A stretch of 64,000 nt of DNA. It comes from Termitomyces sp. T153 (Eukaryota; Basidiomycota; Agaricomycetes; Agaricales; Lyophyllaceae). The stretch lies in the NCBI GenBank assembly GCA_018296165.2, contig JACKQL020000011.1, positions 434,001 through 498,000 of the forward strand. The letters are read 5' to 3'. The notes under the pieces are model-generated. The model did not search any database. It had not been told where the DNA came from and was given only the letters and a program-made list of their open reading frames with translations. Each line of letters opens with the position of its first letter. Within the stretch, counting starts at the first letter, position 1. Below are positions 58,117-64,000 of this stretch, piece by piece. The position numbers and the translations under genes are program-made.

Positions 58117-58890
58117 TCAGAACGAAGAGCCCGCGTATCCAGATGCGAAGAGTGGGCGAACGATCACATTGGGGATAACTTCGTCATTTCGCAGATCGCC
58201 TCGGATCCTGCTGGTATCGGATGGAACGAGCCTAAGCGGCTTCATATTTTTGCTTCTACTAGAGCTCGTAAAATCAGGCCCCGCATTCTCGGTTTATACA
58301 GGCGCTGCCCCTCTAGGCTTCTCCTTCTTCCAAAGAGACACAGGACGAGTAAAATTCAACGTCGGGCTAACAGGTATGTTTTTGGCCCGGTCCTGCAGTA
58401 GTGCCCAGACTAATCATGAATGAAAGGGTTGCCTTCCAGCTTGGGCCACCTCAAAGATTCTTTGTTAAATACGGGCAACATTCCAAGATTAGGGGCACAA
58501 CATATGGCCTGTAAAATAAAAGTCAGGAGCGTCAATACAAGAACAAAGTCTTTCAATCACCGTACACTGAAAGGGAAAGACTGTAGCTGACAAACGACAG
58601 ATAAGATCTTCACATCGAGAGATGCAGGGGGAATCGTTGAACATGATCGCGCCTTCGATGGATTCAGCATCCGATACAGCAAAAGTAGAACAAGCTAGTG
58701 TATACTCACCTCGACACGCTTTGGATTTGATCAAGTTGAGTAATTCTCGCGGGCACCAGCGTAAAGCCTTCAAACCAAGGAAATTCATCTTCGTCTTCGC
58801 TGACGGAGGTCTTCACCAAGACACCTCTGCGAGGTCACGAAGCTCGTTCCCCAGTAAGTGGTGAAGAGCCAGAACGGCATTTTTTTGCTG
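58117..58890 (-). CDS. Possible spliced minus-strand gene, structure unresolved
   Basis: Several minus-strand pieces look coding but I could not join them in one frame. One is a block reading VSEDEDEFPWFEGFTLVPARITQ that ends at a GTGAGT donor near 58711. Another is a block like GMLPVFNKESLRWPKLEG near 58450. A third, with VSPTLNFTRPVSLWKKEKPRG, lies near 58330, and a C-terminus like MKPLRLVPSDTSRIRGDL with a stop at 58117-58119. An in-frame TAA separates the last two without a clean intron. This may be a real multi-exon gene or a decayed one. No family recognised. Confidence 0.3.
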
Positions 58891-59045
58891 CAGCGTGTAT
58901 AGTCAATCCCGGGAGCTAATGGATGATATTAAGAGATAGCTACTCAACTGAAACTGGATGTGAACTTTTGTAGGTTCCATACAATTATACAAATGCTCTG
59001 AGGGTACAGTTATTCAGCATCTATACTGCCTGCTTCTCCGATTTC

Positions 59046-59415
59046 CTAGGCGGGCGGCAAGTGTCTACGTATGTTGACTAGTTGCATACCTTGTGCCCTC
59101 CTACCGAAGAACTCCCTAGAGCGAGGAAGATCTATCTCACCAACTTCGTCGACTGCCTAGTGTAAGCATGAATGGAATGTCAATCGAACCGCGAATAGCC
59201 CTTACATGTTTTCCAAATGTACTTGCGTTGAAGACAAAATCTATGGCCTGATGCAAGCAGCCAAATCCAAACCAAGCCGTAACAGCCGAATCGTGCCATG
59301 ACCCATGACTTGATATCAGTCATAATGATCCTACTCACTGGGACTCCACGGTGAATACGATAATTATGAAAGAGTACAAGATCGTCCCTGCAAGTTGCAG
59401 GACTCGCATGTACAT
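59046..59415 (-). CDS. Possible small minus-strand gene (96 codons)
   Basis: Three pieces (59046..59156, 59206..59308, 59339..59415) join in frame from ATG to TAG. The predicted protein begins MYMRVLQLAGTILYSFIIIV, a likely membrane segment or signal anchor, and continues with WHDSAVTAWFGFGCLHQA. One intron would be only 30 nt, which weakens the model. No family recognised. Confidence 0.22.
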
Positions 59416-59619
59416 TTTGATCGGCCCGTCTCACCCACCGCTGCTTATCTGATATTGTTTGTTGTAGAAACGACCCCCATCGAACATTTAAAGCATCCTT
59501 ATCTCTCTGACATTCCGGAGGGTTTACTGCTCTTGATACATTACTTGGGGGAGTTTTACCGGAGGTGAGATCTAATTAAATCGCCCCGTCACCATGTAGT
59601 GCTAAATTCGCCAAGAAAC

Positions 59620-60448
59620 ATGCTCTACTCCGACTTACCTCTAGAAATTCAAGACGAGATCTTTGAGTGGGCAGCGTGCATGCACCCCAAGGATTGCCTC
59701 ACATTGTCTCTAATCTCGAAGCGTATCCAGACCTGTGTCGAAAGGTTTATATATGAAGGTCTATACCTGTTCCCCGGGCAGGAACTTCCTTTTCCACTTC
59801 CTGGGACTGACAAAGTTGCTCGCCTTTCGGACTTCTTGCCGACACTCCGGAGTCGATCTGCGCATTTCTTTGCCACACATGTGCGCAACATCTATTTTCA
59901 ACCCAATACATTGCATTGCTATGCAAAACAAATTCTGGAAAAGTGCCCTGGCTCCAACATCTCGGGCTCTTTATACATCCAATCTATTCTAACCAGATTT
60001 CGCTACTTGAATTTTTCCCTCTGCAAATACCCTCCAAAGTCTCATGACAACTAAAGATGTTTTGAAAGGCATGGCAGAGTCGGGCATTGTTTTTCCAAGG
60101 ATAAGGTATCTTGCCATATCCATGTTGCCCTGTTCCACATCATTGCCAGCTCTTAAATGCTGTCCTGTATTGAACATCGTGGAGATGCTACTGGACACGA
60201 CACCTAGCAAAGACAAACCATGGGACATTGATGTCAAAGTCATCCTATCTTTCACATCAAATCTGCAATTTATGGGGTATGCCCACAGGACTCATGTATA
60301 TATTGTGAAGCAATGGAAGGAGACTATTGTGAGCCCTGTCAGGATCGAGATAAAGAGGGTCAAACGATATGGTGACCCTTTTCCAAGAAAATGGCAAAGG
60401 TTGACTGCTGGTGCTTTTGACTCATTACTTTCAAATTACCTCAGGTGA
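59620..60448 (+). CDS. F-box protein
   Basis: The N-terminus MLYSDLPLEIQDEIFEWAA followed by CLTLSLISKRIQTCVERFIY is a fungal F-box, which binds Skp1 in SCF ubiquitin ligases. Best two-exon model is 59620..59942 and 60040..60448 (243 codons), removing a 97-nt intron (donor GTGCCC, CTAAC branch-like site, acceptor AAAG). The weak donor means a frameshift at this point is a real alternative. The second part reads VFPRIRYLAISMLPC and ends LTAGAFDSLLSNYLR, like basidiomycete F-box proteins of the large expanded family. The substrate is unknown. Confidence 0.6.
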
Positions 60449-60936
60449 AGTGAACACCTTTACAGTACATCACATATCAACTTAGTGGCATAGGACACAG
60501 GATCTTTATGATTCTCATCATTTTGATTGTTACAAGAGACAGGCTGTGTCACGGTGGGGGTCATGGCATGTGACGACCGTAACCGGCACTTACTCTAGAA
60601 CACCGACTTCTGCTCCTTTACTTGTGATATCGTTCTCTTTCCTGACCGCCTCTCGGGTATCGCAATTACCGAGTCGTATATAAATTACTGTAGACGATGT
60701 CTTACGGTAGCTCTTATTTTCAATCTAGACTTACAACAGTTCTACCGGTTGACTTAAGACTCTATAGTGTGACGACACCGTTACCTGACGCTGTCGTTAC
60801 ATATTTTGAACTGCCCCAAGTCTAACTAGCTTTTATAAAAAAACTCTCGACTCTCGTGTCTTGGCCCCCCATGGTCTGATCAACTGTGGACTCCCAACAC
60901 TGTGAGTCACCATAAAAAATTTCACCTACTAACAAA
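60449..60936. other. Leader region of retroelement, possible 5' LTR
   Basis: A candidate 5' LTR runs from TGTGTCACGGTGGG (60545 or 60547) to CTGTCGTTACA (60801), with TG..CA ends and a GTATATAAATT TATA-like box inside. The 3' LTR is outside the window, so the ends cannot be confirmed. No primer-binding site follows immediately, though TGGCCCCCC occurs near 60860. The gag start codon is at 60937. Confidence 0.35.
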
Positions 60937-62157
60937 ATGGCTACTAGATACTCTTTACGAAACCAACCAGCTGGAAGAAGTGTCCGTCGACTGAGCCCAA
61001 CTGCAGTTAGGAACACCGGACCGGTCAACAGACGTTTGGGAACGACGGACGGCCCTAGCACGACACAGATGACCGACGTGACGGGTTTTGAACCCTCCAA
61101 CGGTACTTCCATGAGTAGTAACCCTACCGTGATGCCCACTGAAATTGTGGATGCCGCCGAGCTTCAGGCCGGTGGAAATGACGATTCTCCAGCGAACGTC
61201 AGCTTTGGTAACTCGAGTTTAACGAGTTCCGTCTCAGATGGTGACAATCATCGGGACGCGTCTACCATAGAACGCGATGTAATAGTCGATCAATACATTA
61301 CTGATTCGGCCGCTATCAAACATAAGGAAATGCGAGAACAATTTGAGACAACACCTACAGAAGGTCTAAATGAAGCCATTGAGAAAGCTCGCAACAACAT
61401 GTCTCAAACAGAACGAGAATATGTCGACAGAAGAATGGAAAGAGTTGCATTCTCTAACAATGACACTAATGCTGGCGAAACTTCGCAAAGCAAAGGAAAA
61501 ACTATTGACCCCAGAAACTGGGGTGGTATAAATCTAGATGAGCCCGAGATGGATCCTGAGTTTCAACAGGATCTGCTCACTGAATTCAACTCTCGACGCA
61601 ACCTTGAGACCCCGCCGCCTACTCAATCCCCGGAGCCAAACGCCCTAACCGCCGATGTCAGAGATATTGCCGGTGGCGACGCGCAACGAAGTGAGGAAGT
61701 GGAGGGCGAGGACGCTCAGCGGGAAGTATCACGAGAAGAAGTACTAGATTACCTTGGCAACAAAAAGAAGTTAGCTCGCGAAATGGATAGACGTAACAAG
61801 AAAAGGAAAACGTCACATAACAGAAGGAAGGACCGCGCTGGGTCCGAACCTCTATCAAACGAATTAGCGGCACTTATTCAAAAAGTAGCAGATGGTTCGA
61901 GACATAAGACAAGATATAAGCCAGATAGCAGAGAGAAACGCACCAAGTCAGACCTAATGGCTGCAACAAAGCCAATAACCCAGATCACTTCTAAAGTGCC
62001 CTGGGTCGGGCCTTTGAACGCCTGGGGAAACGACAACGACATGAGTTGTCCGGAGATACAGAGCCTTCAGATTCATCGTCGGACAGCGAATCAGATTCGG
62101 AAACGAGCTCTGAATATAGCAGCGAGTCCAGTGACTCCAGCTCATCAAGTAGCTTGA
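60937..62157 (+). CDS. Retroelement ORF1 (N-terminal gag-like, 406 aa)
   Basis: An intact frame starts MATRYSLRNQPAGRSVRRL after AACAAA. It is hydrophilic, Asn/Asp/Glu-rich, with helical charged segments (EMREQFETTPTEGLNEAIEK) and a basic stretch (EMDRRNKKRKTSHNRRKDR). No capsid fold is visible here; that lies in the overlapping next frame. The last ~35 codons, after 62040, read a sequence that makes better sense in the -1 frame (SDSSSDSESDSE). ORF1 may therefore normally be left before its stop, by ribosomal shift or because of a DNA indel. Confidence 0.7.
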   Translation: MATRYSLRNQPAGRSVRRLSPTAVRNTGPVNRRLGTTDGPSTTQMTDVTGFEPSNGTSMSSNPTVMPTEIVDAAELQAGGNDDSPANVSFGNSSLTSSVSDGDNHRDASTIERDVIVDQYITDSAAIKHKEMREQFETTPTEGLNEAIEKARNNMSQTEREYVDRRMERVAFSNNDTNAGETSQSKGKTIDPRNWGGINLDEPEMDPEFQQDLLTEFNSRRNLETPPPTQSPEPNALTADVRDIAGGDAQRSEEVEGEDAQREVSREEVLDYLGNKKKLAREMDRRNKKRKTSHNRRKDRAGSEPLSNELAALIQKVADGSRHKTRYKPDSREKRTKSDLMAATKPITQITSKVPWVGPLNAWGNDNDMSCPEIQSLQIHRRTANQIRKRALNIAASPVTPAHQVA

Positions 62158-64000
62158 GTTCGAGTTCATCATCTCGCTACCGTGGACGTCACCGATCCCG
62201 CCGGGGATCCCGTCGTCGTTCCCATAGGTCGAAACACAAACAATCGAGGCGAACTATAATCAAACCCACTCCGCCTGAGAAATACGATGGCCGCGTAGAC
62301 ATTAGAGCCTTCCACAAATACCTTACGCATGGTACGGCATACGTTAAATATGGCTATGTGGAGAAAAAACGTCAGGTCATGGTGCTATCCGAATTCCTGA
62401 CTGGGAAGGCTTACACTTTCTATACTCGTAGAGTGTCGACTGACCCGGAATGCTGGTCGTTAAGGAAATTTTTTGTTGAAATGTTCAACTATTGCTTTCC
62501 TATAGATTTTCGCAATCAGCAACGAGAAAGGCTCAATAGCTTCACTCAAGGAAATAAGTCGGTTCGCGAATACGTTGCAGATCTCGACGAATTGTTTACC
62601 ATCGTAGGCGCTGATAGTAAGCAGGCTCGCGTAGTAAAGTTATTCAACGGATTCAGACCTTCTCTCCGTAAGGCACTTCTCCGTGAGCACATGAACCCAG
62701 AATATACTTCTTGGAAGGCAATGGTACGTGAAGCCGAGTATCAGGAACTGGCGGATAATGTGGATTTTAGAGACTATGCTGGAAACAGCAGTCAGTCCCG
62801 CCATAATAATTCTAGTCGAAATCAAAACCACTTACATACTTCTGGATCGCGGGACGATGCCTCCAAGTCCGCAAAGCCATACTCTGCCAACCGTGCAAAG
62901 AACTTTCGATCAACCTTTGGTAGAAAGACTAATACCAACCCTGGGCATATGCCAGCTAGCAAATGGAGTGGTAATAATAGTAATAACAACAAACCCTCCC
63001 TCCGGGCTGAGAACTCTTATGCACCTAAGCGTAACCGTGATCAGCCAAGCATGCCCTTAAGCAGAGAAGAAAAGGAAACACTTAAGGAAGCCAATAAATG
63101 CTTCCTTTGCAGTCAGGAGGGACATTCTGCCCGGAACTGCCCCACGAAAGGCAGGATGAAATCAAGCAACGGAAAGCCTCCAGGCATGACAGCTTTTGGT
63201 ATCCAAGTTGCAGTAGATCGGGCCGAGCAATTGCGCGTTGATAGCCTTGGAGAAACCACCGAACTATCGATTGGAATGATAGGAGAGTGCGATAGTGAGA
63301 ATGATACCCTCCCTTTGCTGCAGTCGGTCTCCGACTCTAGTTTAGAAATCACATCTGATGAAGAAGAAAGCAGTGGATCATCATATCAGACTACTGACTC
63401 ACTCGGTAATTCTGTCCTTGATGACGAAGTTATGCTGGCTCCCCCAAAGGAGTTCCCTCAGCGTTACAAAATGTATATTGAGTCAGCAGAAGAAAAATTG
63501 ATCTTATTAGATGCGGACTCACGACGAAATCGCCTGGGCGATGCTGTGTGCAACAAGGCCGAGGAGATGCTGGAAACCATGCAACCCTACCCTGGCAACC
63601 CTGCCAATGTGCTCCAGTTCCACGGAAGGCGTTTCCGTGCAACACCTGTATCTCATAATGAAATCATGGTACATGATGGTGTGTTTGACACCTTTGAGGT
63701 ACTAAGTCGATATACTGCAATGAAAACTCACTTTCCAATTGGTGAATGGTATGCAAAGATACGACACACTCAAACTGGGGCTCCCCTTAACCACGGATCA
63801 GCCTATCAGACATGTCTTGCCTCGGATGTTTACACCTGGAATGCCCGACGCGTACTTGAGCATGGTGCCCCATATCCAGGGGATGAAGAAGGCCGCGTGC
63901 AATCATACCACCGGTTCAAGGTGACCACAGAAGGTCTGACATGTAACATATTTGATTACCATCTTGGGTTCCGAACTCGAATTGATGTTGCCATGCTGGG
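61995..64000 (+). mobile_element. Ty3-like retroelement ORF2 (capsid, zinc knuckle), runs off window
   Basis: This frame is open from 61995 to the window end (>660 codons). It contains a Ser/Asp run, then an Arg/Ser-rich stretch (RHRSRRGSRRRSHRSKH). A retrotransposon gag/capsid domain follows (KYDGRVDIRAFHKYL, SEFLTGKAYTFYTRR, QGNKSVREYVADLDELF), then the CCHC knuckle CFLCSQEGHSARNC. Beyond lies an acidic linker and a region (FHGRRFRATPVSHNEIMVHD) that I do not recognise as protease or RT. Pol domains would lie beyond the window. CG content is normal, so the copy looks younger than the island elements. It overlaps ORF1 in the -1 frame. Confidence 0.8.

Noticed and set aside
1..64000. CRISPR arrays, operons, bacterial origins
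   Set aside because: Spliceosomal introns throughout and absence of regularly spaced short repeats rule out a prokaryotic reading.

Overview
The window reads as nuclear DNA of a mushroom-type basidiomycete (Agaricomycetes). Genes are densely packed on both strands and broken by many short introns, mostly about 50 bp with GT..AG ends. Two proteins are FG-repeat nucleoporins, Btz/EJC and THO components are present, and a Ty3-like retroelement lies at the right edge. Gene models below were built by joining reading frames across GT..AG (once GC..AG) sites. Where the spliced length is a multiple of three and the family alignment continues across the joins, I treat the model as good. The organism assignment is inference.

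Left block, 1-31.1 kb, is ordinary single-copy gene space. It holds a 5'-truncated C2H2 zinc-finger gene, a tandem histone-fold protein, RNA polymerase I subunit 2 (minus) sharing a 187-bp promoter with NUP98, RCF2, PAPS reductase, an RNase III/dsRBD protein, cytochrome b5 (minus), a large membrane-anchored FG-repeat protein, a tail-anchored coiled-coil protein, NOP13, and a TPA1/OFD1-type prolyl hydroxylase (minus). Much of it serves the nucleus: rRNA synthesis and processing, and the nuclear pore.

Middle block, 31.1-46.1 kb, is gene-poor. A 3.5-kb stretch without recognisable genes ends in an intron-containing tRNA-Pro(AGG). Directly after the tRNA comes an 11.2-kb island that is AT-richer, has no intact gene, and is almost devoid of CG dinucleotides (I found about five by eye). 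It holds decayed transposable elements: a Tc1/mariner 3' end, a 0.65-kb repeat present twice, one copy interrupted by a 446-bp solo-LTR-like insertion, and broken coding stretches. This looks like CpG methylation/deamination or a RIP-like process.

Right block, 46.1-60.5 kb, returns to normal CpG content. It holds a four-TM protein, an acidic low-complexity protein and a Btz/CASC3 protein (all minus), an epoxide hydrolase, TFIIF beta (minus), TEX1/THOC3, poorly resolved small genes, and an F-box protein. From about 60.5 kb to the end lies the 5' part of a Ty3-like retroelement. Its two reading frames overlap in the -1 frame at a GGGAAAC heptamer.

Most notable candidates: the single-TM FG nucleoporin with POM121-like topology; the NUP98 that stops exactly at the predicted autoproteolysis site; the CpG desert abutting a tRNA gene; and the possible -1 frameshift inside the retroelement gag region.
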